From assembly GCA_016285885.1 (NCBI GenBank), contig JAEERP010000006.1:88174-152173 (forward strand): 64,000 nt of DNA. Reading direction: 5' to 3'. Source of the stretch: Paludibacteraceae bacterium (GTDB lineage Bacteria; Bacteroidota; Bacteroidia; Bacteroidales; Paludibacteraceae). Under the pieces are notes generated by a model. It was not told the DNA's origin, ran no database searches, and worked only from the letters and a program-made list of their open reading frames with translations. The position numbers and the translations under genes are program-made. Shown in pieces: positions 50,218 through 58,039 of this stretch; within the stretch, counting starts at the first letter, position 1; each line of letters starts with the position of its first letter.

Positions 50218-52854
50218 ATGGAAATATTTCTCATCATTGTCACGCTCATCACTTTGATCATATTAGGAGTAAAAGTGAACGACCATTTGAAAGACATCAA
50301 AAGCCAAGTCAGGAAGAATGCGGAAACGCTCCGTGAGACAAAAACATTAGCGGAGAAACTGAGCATACAAATCGCACAACTTAAAGGAGTGAATGTTCCT
50401 GCATCGACCCAACCATCGACAGTCAAGGAGGAGAAAAAAGAGACCGCACAGCAGGACATTGTCATAGAAAAAGCAGAAAAAGTTATTCAGAAGAATGAGG
50501 CAATAAGGCCAATCGGGGAGGTCAAACAGACAGAACCAAAGGCGACGGTCGAGCCTACCGCAACACAACCGACACCTTCCGCACCGTCCTCCGCACCTAC
50601 CCCTACGTCCCAGCAACCTGAGGATGGAACAATTCAGGCGACGCAAACACAGACCACCTCGACGAATCCAGCCTCAGCGCCTGTTCAACAACCGACAGCA
50701 CAACAACGCACCACCGCAGCCCAGCCCAACAAGGCGAAGGGCCAACCATTTAGCCTGGATAAACCCGGCAAATCTTCTACGAACAAAACGAAGGGAAGCA
50801 AGACCGATTACGAGCGTTTCATCGGAGAGAATCTTTTCGGGAAGATTGGTATATTGATCTTCATCCTCGGCATCGGGTTCTTCGTCAAGTATGCGATAGA
50901 CAAGAACTGGATCAGCGAAGCCATGCGAGCCGTGCTTGGTTTTGGTGTCGGCGCCGCCTTAATAGGTGTAGGCCACAAGTTGAGGAAGGGATACCACACC
51001 TTCAGTTCCCTGCTGGTAGGAGGCGGTTTCGCCGTCTTCTTCATCACGGACGCCATCGCCTACCATTACTACGGATTATACGATTCCACGTTCGCCTTCT
51101 TCATCCTTTTGGTCTCCATGCTGTTCATGGTCGCGCTCTCGATCATCTACGACAGGCGGGAGTTGGCCATCATCGCCCTGATTGGCGGCTTCACAGCCCC
51201 ATTCCTCGTCGGCATCAGCTTAGGAATAGGCATCCTGATATACATGGCGGTCCTGAACATAGGCATGTTCGCCATCTCCATGGTGAAGAAATGGGAAGAG
51301 CTACCCGTCTTGTCATTTGTGGCGACAACCATCATCATGATTATCGCTGCGGAGTCGGTCGAAAGCGCCCCTATGGCCCGGACCACATTTATCTTCGCCT
51401 CCCTATTCTATATCATATTCAATCTTCCGATATTCTACATCCTGAAGTTCCATTCGTCCGACAAGATGCCTATCGCATTGACGGCAGCCCTCACCAGCAA
51501 CAACTTCAGTTACCTTGCGTTCGGGTTATACCTGATCGATCAAATGGATCTGAATTTCGAGGCCAACGGACTATTCTGTCTCTTCATTGCGGCTGTCAAC
51601 ACCGGTATCTTCCTTTGGATGAAGAAAACGCAACAGGAGGCTTTGAAGAGCATCTCGCTCGCCATGACCCTCATCTTCGCCGCCATATTCGTGCCGATGC
51701 AATTCAAAGGGGCTATCCTACAGGTAGCCTGGGCGGCAGAGATGGTCGCCACCCTCTGGCTTTTCATCAAGACGAAGAACCGACGCTTCGAATACGGATC
51801 GTTTGCCTTCTTCATCTTAACAGGCATCGCCATAGTCCTCTTCTTCTTAGGCTTCGGAGAGGGGACATCCCTCATGAACACCGAGCCACAGCCAGACACC
51901 AAACTCTTTTTGAACAAAACATTCATATCCAATATCTTCGTGGTCGGCGCCTTCCTGGCCTCAGCTTTGCTGATGGACAAATTCAAGCAGGCATTCGAGG
52001 AGGCGAAGTTATTGCAACCTAAACATTTCAGCCCGTTGTTCTACACTACCAGCGTGTTGACAGGCTACGTCACCTTCATTTACGAGTTGATGCCTATAGA
52101 AGACGATAATGTACGCACGGCAGCGTTCGGACTTGTCACGGCAGGCTTCGCCCTACTATGCAGCTGTTTCCTCCAGAAGAGGTTCAAACACGAAAACAAC
52201 ATCGCTCTCTATACGATCTTGATGAGCGTACCGGTGGCGACCCTGATTTGGGAAATGGCCACGCTGGAGACACCGCTCAACGGACTATCGCTCACCTTGT
52301 GGGCAATCACCGCCGCCGCGACACTTCTCAGCATATTCATAGTCTCAAAGAATTACTACGCCATCAAGCCTCGAGAGAAGAGTTTCACCATTCTGCTGAA
52401 CATCTTGGCCACCACAGCGATCATCATCATCGCCTACACCATCGCAAAGCAGTTGGGATTCGAAAAGTTCACCATGACGTTCTCCATCCTCATGGGTATA
52501 ATTGGGTTCGTTCAAATGTGCATCGGCATGAAAATACACATGAAGCTCATGCGTATCATCAGTCTATTCACCTTCGGCATCGTTTTGCTTAAGTTGCTGG
52601 CCCTAGACTTGTGGTCGATGCCATCATTGGGAAAAATCCTCGTGTTCGTCTTGCTGGGTCTGATTCTGTTGATCCTCTCCTTCCTATACTCGAAGCTAAA
52701 GAATGTGATCTTCGAGGACGAAAACGAGACGAAGGCTGAGGCCAATACGGAAACGAAGGCTGAGGAAAAGCCTGAAGAAAAACCAGAGGCGGAAACAGAG
52801 GAAAAGGTGGAGGCGAAAGCCGAAGAACCAGTAGATAAAATGGAGGAGCACTAA
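50218..52854 (+). CDS. DUF2339 multi-spanning membrane protein
   Basis: An 878-residue protein. It has an N-terminal helix, a coiled segment, a long Pro/Thr/Ala/Gln-rich linker (residues ~60-190) and then a core of about twenty or more transmembrane helices (residues ~205-840). GENLFGKIGILIFILGIGFFVKYA opens the core and is the family hallmark of DUF2339. A charged Glu/Lys/Ala-rich tail (about 35 residues) ends the protein. The function of DUF2339 is unknown; it is an inner-membrane protein. It stands alone with a TAnnTTTG-like box far upstream. Confidence 0.85.
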   Translation: MEIFLIIVTLITLIILGVKVNDHLKDIKSQVRKNAETLRETKTLAEKLSIQIAQLKGVNVPASTQPSTVKEEKKETAQQDIVIEKAEKVIQKNEAIRPIGEVKQTEPKATVEPTATQPTPSAPSSAPTPTSQQPEDGTIQATQTQTTSTNPASAPVQQPTAQQRTTAAQPNKAKGQPFSLDKPGKSSTNKTKGSKTDYERFIGENLFGKIGILIFILGIGFFVKYAIDKNWISEAMRAVLGFGVGAALIGVGHKLRKGYHTFSSLLVGGGFAVFFITDAIAYHYYGLYDSTFAFFILLVSMLFMVALSIIYDRRELAIIALIGGFTAPFLVGISLGIGILIYMAVLNIGMFAISMVKKWEELPVLSFVATTIIMIIAAESVESAPMARTTFIFASLFYIIFNLPIFYILKFHSSDKMPIALTAALTSNNFSYLAFGLYLIDQMDLNFEANGLFCLFIAAVNTGIFLWMKKTQQEALKSISLAMTLIFAAIFVPMQFKGAILQVAWAAEMVATLWLFIKTKNRRFEYGSFAFFILTGIAIVLFFLGFGEGTSLMNTEPQPDTKLFLNKTFISNIFVVGAFLASALLMDKFKQAFEEAKLLQPKHFSPLFYTTSVLTGYVTFIYELMPIEDDNVRTAAFGLVTAGFALLCSCFLQKRFKHENNIALYTILMSVPVATLIWEMATLETPLNGLSLTLWAITAAATLLSIFIVSKNYYAIKPREKSFTILLNILATTAIIIIAYTIAKQLGFEKFTMTFSILMGIIGFVQMCIGMKIHMKLMRIISLFTFGIVLLKLLALDLWSMPSLGKILVFVLLGLILLILSFLYSKLKNVIFEDENETKAEANTETKAEEKPEEKPEAETEEKVEAKAEEPVDKMEEH

Positions 52855-52856
52855 TC

Positions 52857-52908
52857 TTGTCCATTTAAACTCCATTCGTTACCTTTGTGGTACAATTTAA
52901 CAAGGAGG
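52857..52908 (+). promoter_or_regulatory. Promoter and unusual Shine-Dalgarno of the 52.9-kb lipoprotein
   Basis: TTG at 52857-52859, a 20-base spacer, TACCTTTG at 52880-52887. AGGAGG at 52903-52908 lies 7 bases before the ATG; strong SD sites are uncommon in this phylum. Confidence 0.75.
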
Positions 52909-52915
52909 AACAAAA

Positions 52916-53422
52916 ATGAAAAGATTTTCTCGGGTGCTTACTTCGATGGGGATTGCAGCGACCATGATGCTGGGATCCTGCACGGATTCTACCCTCTTCG
53001 GGGAGTGGAAATGTTACGATTTCGTCATTGCGGACACGACTGGCATACCGGCAGAACTCATCAAGAGCGGCATCGAATCCGCCAAGAGCACGACCCTCTT
53101 CCTCAACGAGGATTCAACCTACCAGGAGGATTACATCGTCGAAGATGCCGAGATCATCTCCACCCTTGGAAATTACAGCATAGTAGGAGATAGCATCTGC
53201 TTCTCGCCCGTTCAAATGGGTGGCAAGGAGCTGACGGACACCTCCGCCATCGAATACAGATACATCGCGAACGACGAAAGGCTCGCGAACATCACTTTCC
53301 CTAAGAGATACAGGCTCGAACTGGCCGACAACCAGTTGAAACTCCTGGACCTGATCTACAGCGGAGCGTCAAGAAGTAAAACGAACCAGACTACCATGTT
53401 CTACGAAAAGGTGAAGAAATGA
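52916..53422 (+). CDS. Lipocalin-like small lipoprotein
   Basis: A 168-residue protein with a lipobox-like MLGSCTDSTLFGEWKCYDF (Cys near 21). After the G-x-W opening come FLNEDSTYQED, ISTLGNYSIVGDSICFSPVQMG and RYRLELADNQLKLLDL, strand-like repeats of the kind seen in lipocalin-like families of Bacteroidota (possibly DUF4923- or DUF5004-type). Ligand and function are unknown. It carries a good promoter and a rare strong SD. It overlaps topB by 4 bases (ATGA), so topB is translated downstream of it. Confidence 0.7.
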   Translation: MKRFSRVLTSMGIAATMMLGSCTDSTLFGEWKCYDFVIADTTGIPAELIKSGIESAKSTTLFLNEDSTYQEDYIVEDAEIISTLGNYSIVGDSICFSPVQMGGKELTDTSAIEYRYIANDERLANITFPKRYRLELADNQLKLLDLIYSGASRSKTNQTTMFYEKVKK

Positions 53423-55518
53423 AGGTTTGCATCGCGGAGAAACCAAGTGTGGCAAGAGATATAGCGGCCGTTTTGGGGGCTACCACCCGCCGGGACGGAT
53501 ACATCGAAGGGAACGGATACCAGGTCACCTGGGTATTCGGCCACCTCTGCACCCTAAAGGAACCCCACGAATACAACCCTGCTTGGAAACGATGGGACAT
53601 CTACAGTCTGCCGATGATTCCCCAGAAGTTCGGCATCAAGCTCATCAACGACGAGGGCTCCATCAAACAATTCCACATCATCGAAGGTCTCATCAAGAAT
53701 GCGGAGGAGATTATCAACTGCGGGGATGCCGGGCAAGAGGGCGAGCTCATCCAACGTTGGGTGATGCAGATGGCGGGATGCAAATGCCCCGTCAAACGGC
53801 TCTGGACCTCCTCCCTGACAGAAGAGGCGCTCAAGGAGGGTTTCAACAACCTCCACCCGCAATCGGACTACGACAAACTATACGAGGCTGGGGCCATGCG
53901 CGCCATCGGCGATTGGCTCCTGGGCATGAACGCCACACGCCTCTACACCATGAAGTACGGCGGCAACAAGCAGGTGCTCTCCATCGGAAGGGTGCAAACC
54001 CCTACCCTCGCCTTGGTCGTGAAGAGGCACCTGGAAATCGCCAACTTCAAGCCGGAGCAGTATTGGGAGCTGAAGACCGTCTACCGTGACACCACCTTCG
54101 CCGCCACAAAGGGTAAATTCACCACCGAAGAGGAGGGAAGGAAATTCCTGCAGGAGGTGCAAAACAGCGAGTTCACTGTCACCGACGTGACCACCAAGAA
54201 GGGTGTGGAATTCGCTCCACGGCTGTTCGACCTCACCTCGCTCCAAGTGGAGTGCAACAAGAAATACGCCTTCTCGGCCGAGGAGACGCTCAAACTGATT
54301 CAATCGCTCTACGAGAAGAAGGTCACCACCTACCCTCGTGTGGACAACACCTACCTGAGCGACGACATATACCCTAAGATTCCGAACATCATGCGGGGGA
54401 TGACGAAGTACGAAGCGCTCACGCAAAGCGTCCTGGCGAATAAGATACCGAAGACCAAACGTGTGTTCGACAACAGCAAGGTGACCGACCACCACGCCAT
54501 CATCCCGACAGGCGTCAACCCGACGAACCTCACGGCCGACGAATGGAAGGTGTACGACCTCGTGGCGAAACGTTTCATCGCCAACTTCTACCCCGACTGC
54601 CAAATCTCCACCACCGCCGTCTTGGGAGAGGTGGAGAAGATTGAGTTCAAGGCGAACGGCAAGCAAATCCTCTCGCCAGGCTGGCGCATGGTCTACGATA
54701 AGGAAAAGAGCGAAGAGGCCAACGATGAGGAGAAGACCCTGCCCGCCTTCACGAAAGGGGAGCATGGTCCGCACACCCCAGACCTGGCGGAGAAATGGAC
54801 CACCGCCCCGAAGCCCTACACGGAAGCCACCCTGCTCCGCGCCATGGAAACGGCAGGCAAACAGATGGAGGACGGCGAGCTACGCGACCTGCTGAAGGAG
54901 AACGGTATCGGTCGGCCTTCCACCCGCGCCAACATCATCGAGACCCTCTTCAAACGCAACTACATGCGCAAGGAGAAGAAGAACATATACGCGACGCAAA
55001 CAGGCATCGACCTCATCAACACCATCCAGCAGGAACTGCTGAAATCCGCAGAACTGACCGGTCAGTGGGAGAAACGCCTACGCATGATCGAGAAGAGCAC
55101 CTATGATAGCGCCACCTTCATGACAGAACTGAAAACCATGGTGACGGAGATTGTGCAAAGCGTGAAACACGACACCCAACGCACCATCACCATCGAGGAG
55201 AAGAAAGCGGAAGAGGAGAAGAAAAAAACACCAAAGCCACGCACTAAAGCGCCAAAGAAGGAGAAGGCGGAAGAGTCTCAACCCACCACAGAAGCGAAGC
55301 AGCCACAGCCTCAACCGCAACAAGCCGCTCCCCTACCCGCCACCATCGTCGGCATGACTTGCCCACTCTGCGAGAAAGGAACCATCGTCAAGGGACGAAC
55401 CGCCTACGGATGCTCCGAATGGAAAGCAGGCTGCGCGCTCCGGCTACCCATCGAAGTGGACGGGAAGGAACAAACCACAGAGGAGCTACTACAGCAACTG
55501 AGGACGCTCAAACAATAA
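53419..55518 (+). CDS. topB: DNA topoisomerase III
   Basis: A 699-residue type IA topoisomerase that resolves single-stranded links in replication and recombination. The TOPRIM domain starts MKVCIAEKPSVARDIA and includes NCGDAGQEGELIQRW near residue 100. The active-site tyrosine lies in VTTYPRVDNTYLSDD near 310. A hinge follows, then DHHAIIPTGVNP, TEATLLRAMETAGKQM and LLKENGIGRPSTRANI. The C-terminal ~120 residues hold a Lys/Glu/Pro-rich linker and a zinc ribbon, CPLCEKGTIVKGR...CSEWKAGC. It is a normal-length Bacteroidota TopB and is coupled to the upstream lipoprotein gene. Confidence 0.94.
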   Translation: MKVCIAEKPSVARDIAAVLGATTRRDGYIEGNGYQVTWVFGHLCTLKEPHEYNPAWKRWDIYSLPMIPQKFGIKLINDEGSIKQFHIIEGLIKNAEEIINCGDAGQEGELIQRWVMQMAGCKCPVKRLWTSSLTEEALKEGFNNLHPQSDYDKLYEAGAMRAIGDWLLGMNATRLYTMKYGGNKQVLSIGRVQTPTLALVVKRHLEIANFKPEQYWELKTVYRDTTFAATKGKFTTEEEGRKFLQEVQNSEFTVTDVTTKKGVEFAPRLFDLTSLQVECNKKYAFSAEETLKLIQSLYEKKVTTYPRVDNTYLSDDIYPKIPNIMRGMTKYEALTQSVLANKIPKTKRVFDNSKVTDHHAIIPTGVNPTNLTADEWKVYDLVAKRFIANFYPDCQISTTAVLGEVEKIEFKANGKQILSPGWRMVYDKEKSEEANDEEKTLPAFTKGEHGPHTPDLAEKWTTAPKPYTEATLLRAMETAGKQMEDGELRDLLKENGIGRPSTRANIIETLFKRNYMRKEKKNIYATQTGIDLINTIQQELLKSAELTGQWEKRLRMIEKSTYDSATFMTELKTMVTEIVQSVKHDTQRTITIEEKKAEEEKKKTPKPRTKAPKKEKAEESQPTTEAKQPQPQPQQAAPLPATIVGMTCPLCEKGTIVKGRTAYGCSEWKAGCALRLPIEVDGKEQTTEELLQQLRTLKQ

Positions 55519-56130
55519 AAAAACGAAGAGGGAGAGAATCCCTTCCCCCCCTTCTCCACTGTCAGAATCATCAACTTTAAACAAACAAACCTTAAATAAA
55601 CGAACTTTAAAATAACCCAAAATCCATAATCGATTAAAACCTTATAAACACAACGAAATCAATTTCTTTACGGGAAACCTCCCACTGCCCAATTTCATGA
55701 TGGAAACCAGGGAGGAAATGGTACAATGAGGCATTGCCCTTTATGCACCTTAAACGCACCTTCAGATGAACCTGCCGGCACAGAATCAGCGACTTCATCC
55801 TACGGACAAATCATCGCATACATGTCGCCAATCCCGACCATAAGGGAGCACGTAAATATGAATAACTTTTTTCTCATACGCTTAAATTATTGTCCTATAT
55901 ATTGTCTATACAAAAATTGTTCTATATATAATTGCGTACAAACACCACTCGCAAAGTTAACAAAAAATAAATTAAACAAAAGAAAATTCAGATTTTTTTG
56001 AATAAAAATTTATAAAAAACACAATATACACATCACGAGTCTTTCATGTAGATGAGGCAGAGGGGAATTATTCGTTCTGCGTTTTTGGAATAGTAAATCG
56101 TAAAATCAGCACTACCAAGAGGCTCAAGCA
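55519..56130. other. 612-base gap with a gene fragment and no convincing gene
   Basis: Mostly AT-rich. It contains the fossil fragment at 55750-55790 and a frame of 91 codons (55726-56001) that lacks family features or a promoter. Near 56090-56110 the bases AATAGTAAATCGTAAAAT resemble AATAGTAAAACGTAAAAT near 57155, which suggests duplicated flanks of the T9SS cargo gene. Confidence 0.5.
55750..55790 (-). pseudogene. Fossil fragment of a paralogue of the 56.2-kb cargo gene
   Basis: 41 bases are identical at 35 positions to 56822-56862, inside the signal-proximal part of the next gene. Translated on the minus strand it gives DSVPAGSSEGAFK, against DSVTAGASEGAVK in the live gene; a stop codon lies just before it and the frame is then lost. 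Confidence 0.6.
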
Positions 56131-56132
56131 AT

Positions 56133-56159
56133 AAAAAAGGGGAATCGCGACGACTCCCC
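56133..56159 (-). terminator. Terminator of the 56.2-kb cargo gene
   Basis: On the minus strand GGGGA...TCCCC is followed by TTTTTT. Confidence 0.8.
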
Positions 56160-56187
56160 TTCCTCAAAAACATATTCTCTGAACATT

Positions 56188-56961
56188 TTACGGAACCAAC
56201 ACCTTGACGGACGACCCGTCGCCTAACTTCACAAAGTAAACTCCCGGATTCAGCGACACGGCATAGTCACTGCCCGCATAGACTAACGATCCATTCTCCG
56301 TAAAGACAGAATAACTCACATCGTCACACTCGACCATCAACGTGGATGGACCCGCATAAACGCGAGGGCCACTAACCTGCACAGACTTCGGAACAGAGTT
56401 AGGCACTGCCCAAGATTGGACGAACACAACATCTGCATCCGGCATAATAAAATATTTACGACAAGGCGGTAGAGGAGAAGGACCCCATTCACAGTCCACA
56501 CTATATTGTTGGATTTCCGCCTCCCACGCCTCCTGCACCAACAGATGATACTCACTAGAATAGTGGCTCATTGCCATCACGCACACGGGAAGAGTCGTCG
56601 TGGAACAATAAGCATATCCAGAACCTGGATCACCAACACCAAACCACACGGTATCTCCAACCATAACACTATATTCAATGATGTTTCGATAAACCAAATA
56701 ATCATCGGGTAAATCATCACAATACTCGTCCGCAGTTGTAAAGCGACCATTCCTTTCGCTTTTCGAGAAATCCAAATCACTGAGACTCGGAACATCTCCA
56801 AGATTCCTCAAAATTCGCGTCTTAACCGCACCTTCTGATGCGCCTGCCGTCACAGAATCACCAGCTGCGGCGACAAGGTCAACATCTTGTCCCCCCTGTG
56901 CAAACATACCCTCGCCACACAAGAAGCAAAATAGCCCTAAAATGAATAAACGTTTTTCCAT
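56188..56961 (-). CDS. Small secreted protein with T9SS-like tail
   Basis: A 257-residue exported protein. The signal peptide ends CGEGMFAQ. Residues ~25-180 are low in recognised motifs and contain a Ser/Ala/Gly-rich stretch (AAAGDSVTAGASEGAV), several cysteines (GSGYAYCSTTTLPVC, CEWGPSPLPPCR) and an acidic DEYCDDLPDDY part. The final ~70 residues read like a T9SS type A domain: PRVYAGPSTLMVECDDV, SVFTENGSLVYAGSDYAV, LNPGVYFVKLGDGSSVKVLVP. The cargo function is unknown. A fossil of a related gene lies about 1 kb downstream on the same strand. It has a clear promoter. Confidence 0.72.
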   Translation of the reverse strand: MEKRLFILGLFCFLCGEGMFAQGGQDVDLVAAAGDSVTAGASEGAVKTRILRNLGDVPSLSDLDFSKSERNGRFTTADEYCDDLPDDYLVYRNIIEYSVMVGDTVWFGVGDPGSGYAYCSTTTLPVCVMAMSHYSSEYHLLVQEAWEAEIQQYSVDCEWGPSPLPPCRKYFIMPDADVVFVQSWAVPNSVPKSVQVSGPRVYAGPSTLMVECDDVSYSVFTENGSLVYAGSDYAVSLNPGVYFVKLGDGSSVKVLVP

Positions 56962-57003
56962 AAGCAGTTGTTTTTATGAGAAATAATTCAACAATATGTT
57001 TCA

Positions 57004-57033
57004 CAAAGATACGGTAATAATCAAGAAAAGCAA
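57004..57033 (-). promoter_or_regulatory. Promoter of the 56.2-kb cargo gene
   Basis: The minus strand has TTG (57031-57033), a 19-base spacer and TATCTTTG (57004-57011), 42 bases before the ATG. Between 57034 and 57241 I see nothing else. Confidence 0.75.
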
Positions 57034-57241
57034 TGAAACAAACAAATTCAACACACAAACTCACTTGTTTTTTCACACAGACAAGACAGAGGACCACTAT
57101 TCCTCACGAAGGAAATGCTCACGGAGTTTGACGCGATATTATCCATCAGCAATAATAGTAAAACGTAAAATAGTAAATGTTGTATTATACCAATGCGGCA
57201 AGTGAAACCGTCGTAAGGCACATCGTTGGAAATGCATGCAA

Positions 57242-57277
57242 AAAAAAAAAATCGGGACCCCCATAGGGAGATCCCGA
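57242..57277 (-). terminator. Terminator of the beta-barrel gene
   Basis: TCGGGA pairs with TCCCGA over a 14-base loop, followed on the minus strand by a run of ten or more Ts. Confidence 0.85.
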
Positions 57278-57297
57278 CCCCGTATCTTTCCAAAGCA

Positions 57298-57960
57298 TTA
57301 AGGAAGCCTTAAACCGAAGCAAGCGGAGAAAGAACGGCCCTTGTAAGCGGGTTGTTTTTCATTCGCATTCATATTCGTACAACCGATTTCCGCATTCACT
57401 TTCAACATCATGAAATCATAGATGAAACGAATGCCACCACACAAACCGAAATCGAAGCGGTTCAACCGAGGATAGTCCCCTCCATAAGTGTTATATTCCA
57501 CCGTGCTAAAGCCATTTTCCTGTTCGTACAAATCCGAAGACTGGGAATATTTACCCGCAATACCATAACCGAAATATGGGCCACCCAAGACTTGCATACC
57601 TGCCTTGCGCGAGAAAGTGATGTTGAAAGCGAACTCCAAAGGGATCTCAATAGACATTGCCGTCACATCATAGTCCCACACATACGCATCGTAGGCGGTA
57701 TAAGTAAATTCCTTGCTTTCGAACGTCAACGACGGACAGAAGGATGTCCATGCGTAGAACAACGGGATGTCAGCACCGACACCTGCGCGGAACAGCGGCT
57801 TGTATTCCGCCGATTTCTCGCTAATGGTACTATACGTCACACCTCCATCGATGATGAAATGGTTCCCGTCAAACGGAGAGAACTGCTTGTAAGGACTAAT
57901 CTGAGCACTTGCTCCGAACGCACATAATGCGGCAATAGCCACCGCGAAAATCTTCTTCAT
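57298..57960 (-). CDS. Outer-membrane beta-barrel protein (porin-family-like)
   Basis: A 220-residue exported protein: signal peptide ending FGASAQ, then alternating strands rich in Tyr, Phe and Gly (HFIIDGGVTYSTIS, IPLEFAFNITFSRKAGMQVLGGPYFGYG, FDFGLCGGIRFIYDFMMLKVNAEIG). It ends on an aromatic-rich strand FSACFGLRL. The size and the GGPYFGYG-type loops match the OMP_b-brl/porin-family of Bacteroidota. Whether it is a pore or an anchor is unknown. It has a single-gene layout with a terminator after it; a weak TAAATTCG box lies upstream (58000-58007, minus strand). Confidence 0.82.
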   Translation of the reverse strand: MKKIFAVAIAALCAFGASAQISPYKQFSPFDGNHFIIDGGVTYSTISEKSAEYKPLFRAGVGADIPLFYAWTSFCPSLTFESKEFTYTAYDAYVWDYDVTAMSIEIPLEFAFNITFSRKAGMQVLGGPYFGYGIAGKYSQSSDLYEQENGFSTVEYNTYGGDYPRLNRFDFGLCGGIRFIYDFMMLKVNAEIGCTNMNANEKQPAYKGRSFSACFGLRLP

Positions 57961-57999
57961 ATTGATCTGTACACTAAAATCGTTAACAAATGACGGGTG

Positions 58000-58007
58000 C
58001 GAATTTA
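58000..58007 (-). promoter_or_regulatory. Possible -7 box of the beta-barrel gene
   Basis: The minus strand reads TAAATTCG, a one-base deviation from TAnnTTTG, about 40 bases before the ATG. Confidence 0.35.
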
Positions 58008-58039
58008 GTTAAAATTTATAAAAAACAAATCACATCCAT

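Noticed and set aside
55726..56001. A 91-codon plus-strand frame in the gap after topB
   Set aside because: Part of it is the antisense of a fossil of the neighbouring cargo gene; the rest is AT-rich with no promoter or family features.
57048..57293. An 81-codon minus-strand frame before the 56.2-kb cargo gene
   Set aside because: It covers the beta-barrel gene terminator and the cargo promoter; composition is not protein-like.
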